A stretch of 64,000 nucleotides of DNA from Clostridiales bacterium (GTDB lineage Bacteria; Bacillota; Clostridia; Peptostreptococcales; Anaerovoracaceae), in assembly GCA_015058145.1 (NCBI GenBank), contig SVCX01000003.1, positions 1 to 64,000 of the forward strand, given 5' to 3'. Under the pieces are notes generated by a model, which saw nothing but the letters and a program-made list of their open reading frames with translations, was not told the DNA's origin and searched no databases. Made by a program: the position numbers and the translations under genes. Below, in pieces: positions 45,001 to 62,300 of this stretch. Every line of letters starts with the position of its first letter. The stretch's first letter is position 1.

Positions 45001-48000
45001 TAAAGAAGGGCGTCGGTAAAACCACTTCCAGAATCCTGATGATCGTTGGCGCAGCCATTGCGTTGGGCATACTCATCCTGATCGGCGTTCTGTTGTGGAG
45101 AGTGATCAGAAGAAGGCTGCTCCTCAGAAGACGCAAGCAGTTCTTTAAAAATGGTGAACCGCGTGAAGCGGTCAGAGACATGTACCGGTACATGGATGAA
45201 ATCGGTCTGCGCAATGATGACATGACGAAAGAGATCGGCAACAGGGCATCCTACAGCATCCATCAGGTGACCGATCAAGACAGGCAGGTCATGCTGGCAG
45301 TGCTCGACGGAGCAAAACGAAAGATACACGCCGAAAAAGCACCAAAAGAAAAAGCACCAAAAAAAGAAAGCAAAATCAAGAGTTTAGCAGGGAAAAAGAT
45401 TGGGAAGAAGGAGAAATAAAAGATGAAATTACCGAAGCCGGGGAAAAACAGAATACCGAAACCGGAAGCGAGAAAACTTCCGGCGCTGGGGAAGATTCAC
45501 ATTAAGAATCGGTTTCTGCAGAAGAATCTCCTTTCGCTGATTGTCATCGCGGTCCTTGCCATCGGGACAGGGACGGCTTATGGTACCCTGAGTTCCAGAG
45601 ATGCGGACATGGGTCCGGACCCGGTTGCCGGCGTGAATCCGGACAGATATCAGGTGCTCATCAGCGGCGAGGGGTTCAAGCTCAGCAAGAAGCAGGAGAA
45701 GGACTACAAGCTCCAGAAGAAGCAGAATCAGGTCAATGCGGCGAACGCTGCACAGAATTCGGATACGTTCCGCTATTCGAACGGCTCCAGAGTATTTCGG
45801 TCCGGCAGCTACCGTTACAGATATAACTACAGGAGCACATACAAGCCGTCAAAGACTCCTCGGGTTACATCGAATATAACGGATCAGATTTCCATGGAGT
45901 CTTCCTGGAAAGCCGGTGACATGCTCAAATTCAGGGTGTTGGCGCACGCTTATCCGTATGGAACCAAGAACACCATTTCGGCCAAAAACATCAAGGTCGG
46001 CGTAACAGGTGGAAAGGAAGCGGAGTTGTACAAAGAAAAGAACGGTTACTGCTATTATTCTGTAGAACTGGGCGAAGGGAAAAACAAAATCACCATTACC
46101 GCGACAGATAAAAAGTCAAAGAAGTCAGCAAAACTCGGTCCGTACATCATCAAGGCGAATAAGGGCAAGTCCTCCACCTCAGACAACTCTGGCGGCACCA
46201 ATACAGATCCGACGCAGAATACGGACAATCCGGGCACAGAGACAAAGACAAAGACCGTTGCTGTGTCAGCAAATTACAGTGATGATGCGATTGATTTGAA
46301 GGGGGACGTATCCGAGGATTTGACGTTGAAGGAAGCGCTTCAGGAAATGGGCGTGGAATTTGATGAATCAAAGATCATATATGTACCAGGAAAATTTAAA
46401 CTTGATAAGTTCGATAGCCAGCTCAAAGAATATTACAGAGTAAAACTGAACGGAGGCGAAGACGTTGACGAAGAAGATAGCGAATACTTAGCCTGGTTGA
46501 GTGATGCAAAGGAATCAATGAAAGACGGGATAGGAAAAGAGTGTCCATTTGATTCAACCCACTGGACTTGTGCGTCGGACTTAAACGCAAAAGTCAAGGA
46601 TTTATCATCTGATATAAAATTAACTTTAGTACTATACGAGGATTAATATGTCAATAGCAAGACCGGGCGGGTTCGAAGTTACGGACAAAGCCCTTGAAAA
46701 AGCGAATTACAAGATGGGAAGCCGCATTCTGGACATCGGATGCGGGGAAGGAGATACCGTCAACTATCTCAACAAGATGGGACTGAAGGCAGAGGGAATC
46801 GACATCAATCTGGCTAAGATCGATGACGCGAAAAAGAACTTCCCGGGAATCGATGTGAAGTTTGGAGACGGCGGATTCCTGGACGATTACATGTCCTATA
46901 CCTTTGACGGAATCATCGCCGAATGCGCGCTGAGCACTATGCTTCAGCCGGACGAGGCGCTGCACGAAGCGTACTGCGTCCTGAAGAAGGGCGGCAGGCT
47001 CATCATCACCGACTACTATGAGAAGGACCCGGATTCGCAGAAACTGAAGGCTATCGCCATAGAAGCAGCCCGCCAGTCCAGACTTCCACACAATGAGGGA
47101 GATTGTGACGCGGGAACGCCGAGCCACTTCACGGACTTCTGTTTCGAAGGCGCTTTCTTTAAGGAACCGCTCATCAGAATGGTGGAAGAGGAACTGGGCC
47201 TGCATGTGCTGTCCTTTGAGGACGCCGGCATAGAAATCGACGCGGACGATATTTACACAGACGTGAAGACAGAAACCGACGGCAAAAAACGCAAGCTGGG
47301 ATACTTTGTCCTCGTTGCGCAGAAAGCCATCGTATAGGAGAAAAAAGAGAGAACTATGGCACTGGATTTAGATAACTGGACAGCGGAATATTTGAGTGAA
47401 AAACTTGGGGACAGGGACGATCTGGGTTCGATGACGCTCCGTCAGGCGATCGACCTGTACACTAGAGAAAAACTCACGGCGATTCTGGAAGAGACAGGCC
47501 GCGACAGATGGGGCGAAGTTCCTGTGACGAAGGAAGCGCTGAGGCCCGGCGACCTGCAGCGTGAACTGGGCTTCTGCATCGGGAGCATGGGCCTGGTGAT
47601 CGATGAAACAGACACCGTCTTGCTGCTGATGCCTTTGGAAGAAGGCTCAGCGGGGGAACGGTTTGCTAAGGCTGCGCAGGCAATTGGCGCAAAGGCAATT
47701 GAATACGGGGAAGCTTTTACGCAGAAGGAATCCGGCGGGCGCGAAGAAGCGGATCAGATTCTACAGAGAATCAGAGAGGAAGGCGTCACCAGCGTGATCG
47801 CTACGCCGACTCACATGGTATCCCTTGCGAGAGCAGCATCTCGTCAGGCGGAAGCAGGAACTGAGGAAATCTATCTGCGGAGCATTCTGCTCAATGGCGG
47901 ATTTGCCCCGGACAAGACCATTATGATGCTGGAGGAAACCTTCCAGGCCATGGTCTTTGAATTCAGCGATATCCCGGAAGCGGGACTTGGGCTCACAGCG

Positions 48001-51000
48001 AGCTGCGGATACGGCAAAGGCGGCCACATCCGTGAAGCGGACCTTTTCATTGAACTTATAAACCCGGTGACAGAAGAGGCGATCCGCTTCGAATCACCGA
48101 AGACGCCGGGATTCAGCAACTACGGTGAGATCGTACTCACCACTCTCGACAGAGAGGAAGCCCCTTTGGTCAGGTGCCGAACAGGTTACTACAGCAGGTG
48201 GATCTTCGGGACCTGCCCATGCGGCAGCCAACTGAAGCGCCTGGATAAGATCATACCGGGGGAGGAAGAAGGAAATGGCAGATAAGGTATCGTATATCGC
48301 GAGAAAATTTATAGAGGAAAACGTACCATTCGTAATCGCGGAAGTCATCGAGACAAAAGGCTCCGCGCCGCGCAAGCGAAACGCAGTCCTGCTTATGAAC
48401 TTCGAAGAGAAGACATGGGGTACCGTCGGCGGCGGTCTGCTGGAGGCGGAGACAGAACGTCACTGCCGGGAGCAGCTGAAGACGAAGGAACCCCTGCGCA
48501 CCTATGAGTTCATTCTCGATGAGGCGGCCACAGGAGAGGGCGCTTTAGCCATGGGCTGCGGCGGAGATGCCACTATCCGGATTCGGTACGTGGACCCACA
48601 AAATCCGGGTACTTTCGTGGAGGACTTCAAGACATCCTCGCAGGCCTACATCTTCGGCGGCGGTCACGTGGCGCTGGCTCTGGATCCTGTGCTCCGCCAC
48701 ATTGATTTCGAGACTACGATCATCGATGACCGGGCGGAGTACGCCAACGCGGAACGCTTCCCGGCATCCAGAACCATCGTCTGCGACAACTTCGACCACT
48801 GCTTTGACGAGATTGAACCGGATGAGGACAGCTTCTTCATCATCGTGACAAGAGGGCACAGAGGTGACCTGCAGGTTCTCCGTCAGGCTCTGAGAAAACC
48901 TCATGCATATCTGGGCATGATCGGAAGCAGGCACAAGAATCAGATTCTTGTGGATCAGCTTCTGTCCGAAGGATTCTCACAGGAGGAACTGGACCAGGTC
49001 TATACGCCGATTGGCCTGAAGATAAAGTCCGAGACGCCGGAGGAAATCAGCATCAGCATTGCGGCGGAGATGATTCTGGTGCGCGCCGAGCACAATGAAG
49101 CGGCAGTGGCGGCACGTCACGCAGAAGGAATGAGCAGGATACACGAATAAGATATGAGAATCGGCTACAACAGAGAAAAAACAGAACAATACGATAAACG
49201 CTTCGGCGTTGTCATTCTGGCAGCAGGCTTGTCGACGCGCATGAAAGCTTTTAAGCCGCTTCTTCCCGTAGATGGGCGGCCTGCATTGGAAGGTCTGATT
49301 GAGACGGCGAAAGCAGCGGGTCTAACGGATATCACCGTTGTGACCGGCTACAACCGGGAGACTCTCGCGCCGGAACTGTCGCGGCTCGGCGCCGCGGAGG
49401 CCTATAATGAGAACTTCGAGAACGGCATGTTCTCCTCCATACAGACAGGACTTGCAAAGGCAAGACAATCCGGCAAGGAAGGCTACCTGCTCATGCCGGT
49501 GGATTGTCCGCTGATCAGCGTCAGCGTTCTGCGGGCGGTTATGGACGGCGCGGCGGAGGGTGATGCTTTTGCAGTGGCGCTCTTCGAGGGCAAGAAAGGG
49601 CATCCGCTGTATATTCCGGCGGGACAAATCGATGAGATTTTCGACTCTGACGGGCAGGGCGGACTGGCTGCGATTACGGACCGGTATGCGGAGGAGATGG
49701 TCCGCGTGGAGACAGGAGAAGAAGGATGTCTTCTGGATATGGATACGCCGGAAGGATACGCAGACATCCAGAAGTTCGTCGCGAAAGGGTTCTCCAGAGA
49801 GAAACTGGAGCTTCTGACCGCGCGGAAGAGAATCATCCTGGTTCGCCACGGCGAGACGAGACAGCACGAGAAACCGATGTACATCGGTCAGTACGACGTG
49901 CCTCTGTCGGAGGAAGGCCGCGCCCAGGCGGAAGAGCTGGGAAAGCAGATCGTTGAGCTCATGGCGGAGGACGTGGAAGCGGAAATGCTCGGCATGGACA
50001 AGTTCGGCAAGGAGCCGATGCCGGCTATCGAGCGAATCTATTCCAGCGACCTGTCACGGGCGCAGGAAACGGCAGACGTCATTGCGGAGGCAATCAACCA
50101 GGCTTACCCGCAGCTTGCGGATATGACGGGAGCGCCGATCAAAGTCAAACTGGACGCAGGATTGAGAGAAATCTCCCTGGGCGAGTGGGACGGGCACCCG
50201 ATCAGCGAGATTGCAGAGCAGTATCCGGAAGAATATGAGCGCAGAGGGCGCGACATCTTCAGTTTCAAGATGCGCGGAGCGGAGAGTTTCTACGATATGC
50301 AGTACCGGGTCAAGGCCGCGCTGCGAAACATATTGCGGAACGATGACGCGAAGGATATTATCATCGTCGCCCACAGCGGCGTCATCCGCGCATTGGAAAA
50401 CAACATTCTCGGCATGCAGGTAAACGACGACTGGAATCCAGTCGCAAAGGGCGAACTGCGTATGCTGGAGCCGTTCCCGGAGCAGCAGCGGGAAAAAGTG
50501 CACGGCGACAGACCGATGAACATGAATGATCTGACCATGGAAGCTGTGTATGAGATGTACGAATCATAACACGAGAATTATGACGGAAAGAATATTACAC
50601 ATCGCAAGTGAACAAGAAACAGAACAGCTGGGCGAACGAATCGGGCAGACAGCGAAGCCCGGAACGGTCATCGCGCTGATCGGCGACCTTGGTACAGGTA
50701 AGACGACTCTGACCAAGTCCATCGCCAGAGGACTCGGCGTAACGGAAACCGTGACGAGTCCGACGTTTAACATCATCAGAGAGTACAAGAGCGGCAGGAT
50801 TCCTCTGTACCATTTTGACGTGTACAGAATCGCGGATCCTGACGAGATGTTCGAACTGGGGTACGAAGAGTACTTCTACGGCGACGGCATCTGCGTCGTC
50901 GAATGGGCGGATATCATAGAAGAATTGCTCCCGGAAGATGCGGTCATCTTTTACATTGAGCGCGGCGCATCGGAAGAGGAGCGCGAATACAGAATAGAAG

Positions 51001-54000
51001 GCGCAGCGGAAGACTTATGTATATTCTAGCAATTGAGACAACAGGAGCATTCGCGTCAGTGGCCCTGGCGGAAGCAAACGAAGCGGGCGGCGAATGCCGC
51101 GTCATCGCACATGTGGAAGGACACGACAGATATTCACACCTGCAGAATCTGACGCCACAGATACAGCAGGTGCTTTGCGATGGGGGCGTTTCTATCGATG
51201 AGCTGTCCGCCATTGCGGTATCCAACGGACCGGGATCTTTCACGGGAATCCGAATCGGCGTATCTACAGCCAGAGCTCTCTCTCAGGTCAAAGGCATTCC
51301 GTGCGTTCCCGTATCGAGCCTGGAAGCGCTGGCTTTGCGTGCTGATGCTGCGGAGAATGCAGTCATCTGTCCGATTCTTGACGCTCGCAGGAGCCAGGTC
51401 TACGGCGGAGGATACCGAGGCGGTGAAGAAGTCATCCAGGCCGGTCCGTACACCATTGAGGAATTCATGGAACTGGCTGCGGATTATGAAGAAATCTATT
51501 TGATGGGCGATGGCGTCGACACCTGCGGGGAGAAAATCGGAACGCTGCGGACGGAAGGCGTTGATTTTGCGCCGGAAGAAATCAGATACCAGAGAGCGGA
51601 GGAAGTCGCGGCCATCGGGGCCAAGAAGTACGCCGCCGGCGAAGGCGTGAACTTCGACCAACTGGAGCCGGAGTACATGCGCATGGCGGAGGCTGAGCGG
51701 AAGCTTCGGGCGAAGCTGGCGGAGAAGGGAAGGTCCAATGGCTGACGTGATCATCCGGCAGGCGGTTCCCGAAGACGCCGAAGATATTTTTGAAATCGAA
51801 CAGATCTGCTTTCCGGATCCCTGGAGTCTGGACTCCATCCGGTACGAACTGGAGGAAAATCCGAGAGCGTTTTATGTCGTTGCGATCCACAACAGTAAAG
51901 TAGTAGGCTACGCAGGACTCTGGTGGGTCGTGGACGAAGGGCACATTACAAATGTGGCCGTGCGGCCGGGATACCGGAACAGGAAGATCGGGGAGAGCAT
52001 CATCCGCGCCCTGATTGAACACACCACCGGCGAGGGCATTCTGCATCACACCCTGGAGGTGCGCAGAAGCAATGAACCGGCCATCAATCTCTATGAGAAG
52101 TTCGGATTTGAAGTGGAAGGCGTCCGCAAAGGCTACTACCGGTTCGGCGATGAAGATGCGCTGATTATGTGGAGGCACGAGGAGACAAAGTGATAGACGG
52201 TAAATTCGCAATACTGGCAATTGAATCAAGTTGTGACGAGACGGCGGCGGCGGTGGTGCTGGACGGACGCGATGTTCGGTCCAACGTCATCTCTTCCCAG
52301 ATCGACATCCACAAAGCTTACGGCGGCGTGGTGCCGGAGATTGCTTCGCGGCACCATTTGGACAACGTGAACTGGGTGTGTCAGAAAGCGCTGGACGACG
52401 CCGGCGCGAGGATGGATGACATCGACGCCATCGGCGTGACCTACGGGCCGGGACTCGTGGGCGCCTTGCTCATCGGACTGGCTACCGCGAAGGCGTACGC
52501 TCTGGCGACGGGAAAGCCGCTGATTGGCGTCCACCACATCCACGGGCACATCTGCGCCAACTTCATTGAGCACAAAGAGCTGGAACCTCCGTTTATGGCA
52601 CTGGTCATTTCCGGCGGCCATACGAACATCGTTGAGGTTACAGATTACAATAAACTGAGGGTGCTCGGCGGCACACGTGACGACGCTGCAGGAGAAGCCT
52701 ACGACAAAGTCGCCCGCGTGCTGGGACTCGGCTATCCGGGCGGTCCGCTCATCGACAAAATCGCGAAGAAGGGCAACCCCGAGGCGGTGGAATTCAAGCG
52801 CGTCTTCCTGGAGAAAGGCAGCATGGATTTCAGTTTCAGCGGCATCAAGACGGGGGTACTCAACTACGTAAATTCAGAGAAACAGGCAGGCCGTGAGATC
52901 AACGTGGCTGATGTTGCGGCCAGCTTCCAGCAGGCAGTGCTGGACGTGGTCGTTGCCAAGACGGTTGAAGCGGCCCTGTCCTTGAAGAAAGATAAAATCG
53001 TGATGGCGGGCGGCGTTGCTGCCAACAGCAAGCTCCGCGCCATGCTTCAGTCCGCGTGCGAGGAACACGGTTTGAAACTCTATCATCCGTCACCGATTCT
53101 CTGCACGGATAACGCAGCTATGATCGGCTGCGCAGCGTACTATAAATACCAGGCGGAGGGAGCGGATGATCTGACTCTCGACGCCATACCGAATCTGTCC
53201 ATATGATAGTCATTTCCGCGAACAATCTGACAAAAGAATACGACGGCTCCAACTTGGTGCTGGACAAGGTCAGCTTCGCTGTCAACAAGGGCGAGCGAAT
53301 TGGAATCATCGGTATCAACGGGGCCGGTAAAACGACGCTTCTGAGAATGCTGACCGGGCAGCTCCCTCATGATGGGGGAGATTTTTTCGTGTCCTCAGAC
53401 CTGCGGATCGGTTACCTGGAGCAGGATGGCGGCTTCGATTCGGAGAATACGGTCATCGAAGAGGTCAACAAGGTCTTTGAACACTTTCCGGTGATGGAGA
53501 AAGAGATGGAGCGGCTGCTCGAGGAACAGGCTCTGGACGCCTATGAAGCGCTTCGGGAGAGGTATGAGCGCATGGGCGGCTACATGTATCAGAGCGAGAT
53601 CAGAGGGATCCTCACCAGCATGGCCTTCGATGAGTCCACGTACAACATGAAGATTTCTACATTGTCTGGCGGCGAGAAGACGAGGCTAGCCCTGGCAATC
53701 CTGCTCTTAGAGAAGCCGGACATCCTGTTTCTGGACGAGCCGACAAATCACCTGGACATCGGCACTCTGAAGTGGCTGGAGCAGTATCTCAAAGGCTACC
53801 GCGGTACGATTATGATTGTCTCCCACGACAGATACTTCCTGAATGAAACGGTGAACCGGATCTTCGAGATCGAGAGGGGACGCCTGAGCATATACGAAGG
53901 AAACTATGAGTTCTACGCGGCGGAGCGCAGGAACAGGCGCGAAGTCGAACTGCGTCATTACGAGAAACAGCAGAAGGAAATCGAACGTCAGGAGGAGATG

Positions 54001-57000
54001 ATCCGCCGGTTCAAGCAGAGGGGAACGGAGAAACTGGCCAAAAGGGCAGCGTCGAGAGAGAAGCGCCTGGAAGCCATGGAACTCATGGACCGCCCGGATC
54101 AGGGCCACGGCAAGCTCAGGCTCAACTTCCGCCAGAACTTTCAGAGCGGCAAAGATGTGCTGCAGGCTGACGATCTGAGCAAAAGCTTCGGGTACGGTCT
54201 GAACAGGGTGGAACTGTTCAGAAATGTCTCCATAGATGTGAAGCGGGGAGAACGCATCTGCATCGTCGGAGACAACGGCATCGGCAAGACCACCCTCATC
54301 CGAATGCTTATGGGCGATCTGGTGAGCACCACCGGCCACATCAGAGTAGGCCATAACGTTCAGTTCGGATACTACGATCAGGGGCAGCAGCTTTTGAACG
54401 ACAGCAATACGGTTATCGAAGAACTGCAGGACGCCTATCACCTCTATTCAGAAGGCGAACTGCGCAATATCCTGGGCAGATTTCTCTTTAGAGGGGAGGT
54501 GGTCTTCCAGGAGATCGGGGACCTGAGCGGTGGAGAACGAGCGAGATTGTCTCTGCTCAAACTCATGATGTCAGGAGCCAATACGCTCGTCCTGGACGAA
54601 CCGACGAACCATCTGGACATTGAGTCAAAGGAAGTCTTTGAGGAGGCTTTGCTGGAGTTTCCGGGCACTTGTCTGATTGTTTCCCACGACCGCTATTTCC
54701 TGAACAGGATACCGACCAGGATTATGGAACTGACGGAAAACGGTCTGGTGAACTATCTGGGTAAGTACGATTACTACGTGGAGAAGAAACAGCAGTTTAT
54801 CGAATCCGGGAAGAAGTACGTGGCGGGATTATCCAAGGCGGCCGCAGGCGGGGAGGATGCTTTTGCACCTGTTGAGGAGGCCGCTGACGCGGGTTTGTCC
54901 GCGGCGGAAGAGCGGCGTCTCAAGAAAGAGCGGGAGGCCGAGGAGCGCCGCCTGAGACGCAGGAAGGAAGCTTTGGAACAGGAGATCGAGAGGCTTGAAA
55001 GCGAGATCGACAGCATCCATGAGGAACTGCAGAAACCGGAAGTCATGACGGACCACGAAAGGCTCAGAACACTCAGCGAGAAGATGACGAAGGACAAGGA
55101 GTCCCTGGACCTCTGCTATGAGCAGTGGCTTGAATTGCAGGAGTGATATAAGGTATAATTATTCTTGCAATTGGAGGTAGATGCTGATGATACTGGATCA
55201 AGTCAAGGAACTTGTTGTGAACCAGACCGGAGTGTCTGCAGATGAATTGAATCTGGACACCAGCCTGATGAACGATATCAATGCGGACTCACTGGATGCA
55301 GTTGAAATCATCATGGCGATAGAAGATGAATTTGAGATAAAGATCCCGGATGAGGAAGCGGAGAAGTTTCTCACCATCAGGGATATCGTGGAATTTCTGG
55401 AGAAAACGGTATGAAAAAACAACAGACCAAAATATCCAATGCGGTAATCAGAAGACTGCCGCGTTATCGGAGATACCTGAATGAGCTCAGGAAGAAGGGC
55501 GTCGACAAGATTTCGTCCAACGAATTCAGCAATCTCATAGGATATACCGCGTCCCAGATCAGACAGGATCTGAACAACTTCGGAGGGTTCGGTCAGCAGG
55601 GCTACGGATACAGCGTAGAAGGCCTGTACAATGAAATCAGCGCCATTCTGGGTCTGGACAGAGAGTATAAGATGGTGGTCGTCGGCGCGGGAAATCTAGG
55701 TAAGGCCATCGTCAATCACACCTATTATTACAAGACCGGATTCGTGGTCAAGGGCATCTTCGAAGTGAAGCCAGAGCTGATCGGCACGGAGATCAACGGC
55801 GTCGAGGTTATGGACTACGAGGGTATTGTAGAGTTCGTGGAGAACAACAACATCGACATCGGCATCATCTGCACGACGAAGGAAGTCGCCCAGGAAGTGG
55901 CAGACAGGCTTTGCTTCGCGGGCGTGAGAGGTCTCTGGAATTTCGCGCCAATCGACATTGAAACACCATCTCATGTAGCCGTGGAGAATGTGCACATCAG
56001 CGAGAGCCTGCACTCCCTGGCGTACCATATGAGCCGGGCGACCGACGAGAGAAAGTAAATATAAGTACGCATCCGGCGTTTAAAATGAAATGACCGCTTC
56101 GAGTTGAAGCGGTCATAGAATTACGTTCCAGATTTAGAAACTAGCCTTCTTTAGGGGCGTCTACTGGGCAAGCCTCTGCGCAAGCACCACAGTCGATGCA
56201 AGCATCAGCGTCGATCGCATAGATGTCGCCTTCTGAAATAGCTTCTACCGGACATTCGTCTTTGCAAGCGCCACAAGCGATGCATTCGTCAGAAATTGTA
56301 TAAGCCATTACGTTACCTCCTTTAAGATTCTGCAATTCATACAGAGATTATAGCATTTGCATCGAGAGAATACAATATGAAAGTTTACTCATTATCAGGC
56401 AGGAGCGGCACGGGAAAGAGTTTCCAGGCCATTAATCTGTGCAAAGAAAAGAATATAGAGAGCATCATCGACGACGGGCTTTTCATTTATCGCAACAAGG
56501 TCATTTCCGGAATTTCGGCAAAGCGTCAGCGTACGATTATCCAGGCCGTCAAGACGGCCATCTTCTCCGATGACGATAAGGCGGAAGAAGCAAAAGCCGC
56601 AATCGCCCGCATGAACCCTGAGTCATTGCTGGTCATCGGCACGTCTGACGAGATGATCGACAGAATCGTCGCCCGTCTGGAACTGCCGGAGCCATCCGAA
56701 CGGATTTACATCGAGGACATCACGACCGAAGAGGAGAGAGTCATCGCCCGCAAGCAGCGAAAGGAGATGGGCCAGCATGTCATTCCTGCCCCGACGTTCC
56801 AGCTCAGGAAGCAGTTTTCGGGTTATTTCATGAAGCCCATGAGAATAATCAGAGAATTTGGACCGAAAGGACAGTACTGGAAGGAAACGGCGGAGAAGTC
56901 GGTCGTGCGTCCATCCTACAGCTACATGGGTAAGTACAACATCTCTGAGAAAGTCATGTCCGACATCATCGATTGCATCGGCGCGGATATGGGATGCATT

Positions 57001-57713
57001 CACCAGGCGGATAAAGTGCTCATCAAGGAGAAACGTGAGATGTCCAATGAGGGCATTGAACTGGAAATCGTAGTGGACATGGATTACGGCGAAGATCTCA
57101 TGGGAAAGGCGGAGACCTTTCAGACAAGAGTCGCCAATGAAATCGAGGAGATGACAGCCTTCAACGTCAACAAAGTGGACGTTGAGGTTAAGGATATCAT
57201 ATGATGTGCGAATCTTACAGCCGGGCAGAAGCCCGGTTTTTATTGTCATTATTTTTTAGGAAAAGCTTTTATAAAGAGGTTGACAAACAGTCTGAATGGG
57301 GTTAAATTATACTTGGCACTCAAACAGGGGGAGTGCTAACAATGGAACGAAACAGCGGATTAGAGGCCCGATATTATGGGGCTTTCGCGGCCCCTGAAAA
57401 ATAAAAAGGAGATGACAAGTATGAGTTATGGAATCAAGCCACTCGGCACGAAAGTAGTTATCAAGGAAGTCGCCAGCGAAGAGACGACGGCCAGCGGAAT
57501 CGTACTTCCGGGCAGCGCCCAGGAAAAGCCTCAGGTTGCTGAGGTTCTGGCTGTAGGACCGGGAAGTGAAGATGTGAAGATGGAACTTCAGGTCGGCGAC
57601 AGAGTAATATTCAGCAAATACGCCGGAACAGAAGTGAAATACAACGGCGAAGAAGTAATCATCCTCGACCAGAGAGATATTCTGGCAGTGGTTGAATAAA
57701 AGGAGGTATATGA

Positions 57714-59351
<1,638 letters not shown>

Positions 59352-62300
59352 TAAGCCCGGCCAGCATCGTCTGACACAATAAAATGAATAACCCCGATCC
59401 GCAGTGCGGATCGGGGTTTTGTTATGCGTTTACAGTTCTATTTGTTTCGCTGTGTCAGGATCTCCTTCAGTTCATCTATCCCGAACTTGTAGGCGGAGTT
59501 GCAGAAGAAGCACTTGATTTCGATTTCTTCTTCATCCGCAATCAGAGATTCCAGATCGTCGGTACTCAAGGTGGCGAGAGCGTGGGAGATGCGCTCGCGG
59601 GAGCAGTTGCAGTGGAAGCGGACAGGCTTCTCTTCGGTGATGACGAGGTCGAGATCGTCGAGGATAAGGGCCAGAATATCTGCCGGTCCCAGGCCGCGCT
59701 CCATGAGTGTGGTCACGGGCTCCAATTTCGCCAGTTTTGACTCAAGAGCCGCGATGACTTCTTCCGGGGCGTCCGGCATGAGCTGGATGATGAATCCGCC
59801 GGAGTACATGACGGAACTGTCCGTTCCGACCTTAACACCCAACGCCACAGCGCTTGGCGTCTGCTCTGAGACGGTGAAGTAGTAGGCAAGGTCTTCACCG
59901 ATTTCACCGGTTTGGAGTTCCACCTGGCCATTGTAGGGTTCCTTCAGGCCGAGGTCCATGCTTACAGTAAGAATACCGCTGCCGATGGCCCCGCCGACGT
60001 CGAGCTTTGTTTCGCCACGTGTCGGGATATCCACCGATGGGTTGCCCGGGAAGCCTTTGACGTTGCCGTGGGAGTCCGCGGTCACGGTGAGGCTGCCGAT
60101 TGGTCCGTCGCCTTTGATGGTAAGAGTGATCAAGTCCTCTTCACCTTTCATCATGGATCCCATCATGGCGCCTGCAGACAGGAGTCTGCCGAGGGCCGCC
60201 GTGACGACGGGGTAGGTCTTGTGTATTTCGCGCGCTTCGCTGACCATTTCGGTTGAATCTACAGCAAACGCTCTGATGTGTTCCTGCGCGGCTGTCGCGC
60301 GGATGATTTTGTCAGTCATGGAGTTCTCCTTTCGGGGTATCAGTTATCTGTATCAGAAGCAGCGCGATGAACATGATCACGCAGCCGGTTATCTCTCTTC
60401 CGCTCATCACCTCGTGCAGGAAGATAGCGCCGCTCAAAACAGCGAAGACCGATTCCAGACTCATGATGATGGTCGATATTACAGGTGGCGCAGTTTTCTG
60501 TCCGAAGATCTGCAGGGTGTAGGCGGCTCCGATTTCCAGCAATCCCGTGTATAGAATCGGAATCCTGCAATCGATGATGGCCGACACTTCAACGGTTTCA
60601 AAGGCAAAGGCGCACACCCCCGACAAAATGGCGGCGATGACGAACTGCATGAAGGAAAGTTTCATCGGATTCACTTTGTCCGCGTAGTGGTCGATCAGAA
60701 TGATCTCGGCAGCCGAGAAAACGGAACTGCCTAAGACTAGTCCGTCGCCGAGCTGCAGGTGCAGGAATTCTCCAGCGGAGCCGGTCATGCACAATAGGTA
60801 CAGACCAACCAGAGCAACCGCAATGCAAAACCAGGTAAACCTGCGGATTTTGCGCCTGAGAAACAGCATTAAGATCGGAACGACCGCTACGTACATGGCG
60901 GATATGAAGCCCGCCTTACCCGCAGTGGTGTAGACCAGCCCAATCTGCTGCAGAGAGCTGAGACCAAAGTTCGCCAGGCCTGTCAGCAAGCCGGCTTTGA
61001 GCATGGTTTTGTCGCTGAAACGCATGACGTCGAGGCCCTTGCTTTTGCAGTAGTGATCGTAAATAAAGATGAAAGGCAGTGTCGCGAGGGACCCTATGCC
61101 GAAGCGCATGAGACCGAAGGTCATTGGGCCCACATAGTCCATCCCTGTTTTCTGGAAAACAAAAGACACTCCCCAAATGAGAGCGGCCAGAAACAATAGG
61201 GATTCGCCTTTCAGCTGTTCTTTCATACAGTGCTACCTCTGCGCGTTTTTTTCAGTTTGTCACACTTGAATGAAACTGTCAAGAACGCCTCACTCCTTGT
61301 TCCGCTCAAGGAATGCGATTGCCGTAACAGACAGCAGAATGATAAGTCCGCCGACGATCTGTGTGGCCGTGAGTATTTTGCCGAAGATGAAGATGGAGAA
61401 AATGACTGCCGTTACAGGAAGTACATTTTCGAAGGCGGCAACCAGGGTCGTCGACAGTTTGCCGACTGCGTAGATGTAGCCGAACTCGCCGATGATGATG
61501 CATACGATCGCTGTAGCTAAAGTCACCAGAACACCCATTGGGGTCACCGTCAAACCCGCGTGAGACACAGTCTGGGACACGATGACCACAGGCGTCTGCA
61601 CGATCAGTCCTGAGAGGAACAGTCCCGTCAGAAGGGTAAGCAGATCGTATTTATCATAGAGAGGTTTCACAATAACAATGTAGATTGTCCAGGAAATAGC
61701 GGCGGCGAACATGGCCAGCACGCCGACAGCATTGAGGCCCATAGGCTCCCCGGAAACCAGTAGATAAACCCCGAGAATCGAAGCCAGGATGCAGACGACC
61801 TTCAGCGGTGTGATCTTATTCCCGTAGATGATGCGGTCGCCAATCATCCCGAAGATCGGAACGGTGGCCATGATGAGCGAGGAAAAGGACGCCGAAGTGA
61901 GACCGGTGCCCAGATTTTCTATGGTGAAGTACACCGACATACCGATTGCCCCTGAAAGAAATATGCGTGGCATATCCTCTCTTTTGATGTGCAGTCCGCC
62001 TCTGAAAATGAGCGAACAGGCAATCAAAAGCACGGTCCCGATGACGAGCCGTACAAAGGTGAACATTGCAGGGGACAGGAACCCCATCATATACTCGATG
62101 GCAATAAAGTCGAACCCCCAGATGAAATTGACGCCGATAATCGCGAGTAATGGTTTGGTATTTGAATGATTCATATAAGAAATTCTAACATGAGGACAGC
62201 GCAAAAGCAAAAGTGTGGTATAATCAATTATTATTTCAAGTAACAACGATCCCATGTAAATAATGTATTCATATATATAGTAGGAGGAAGCAAAATGGAT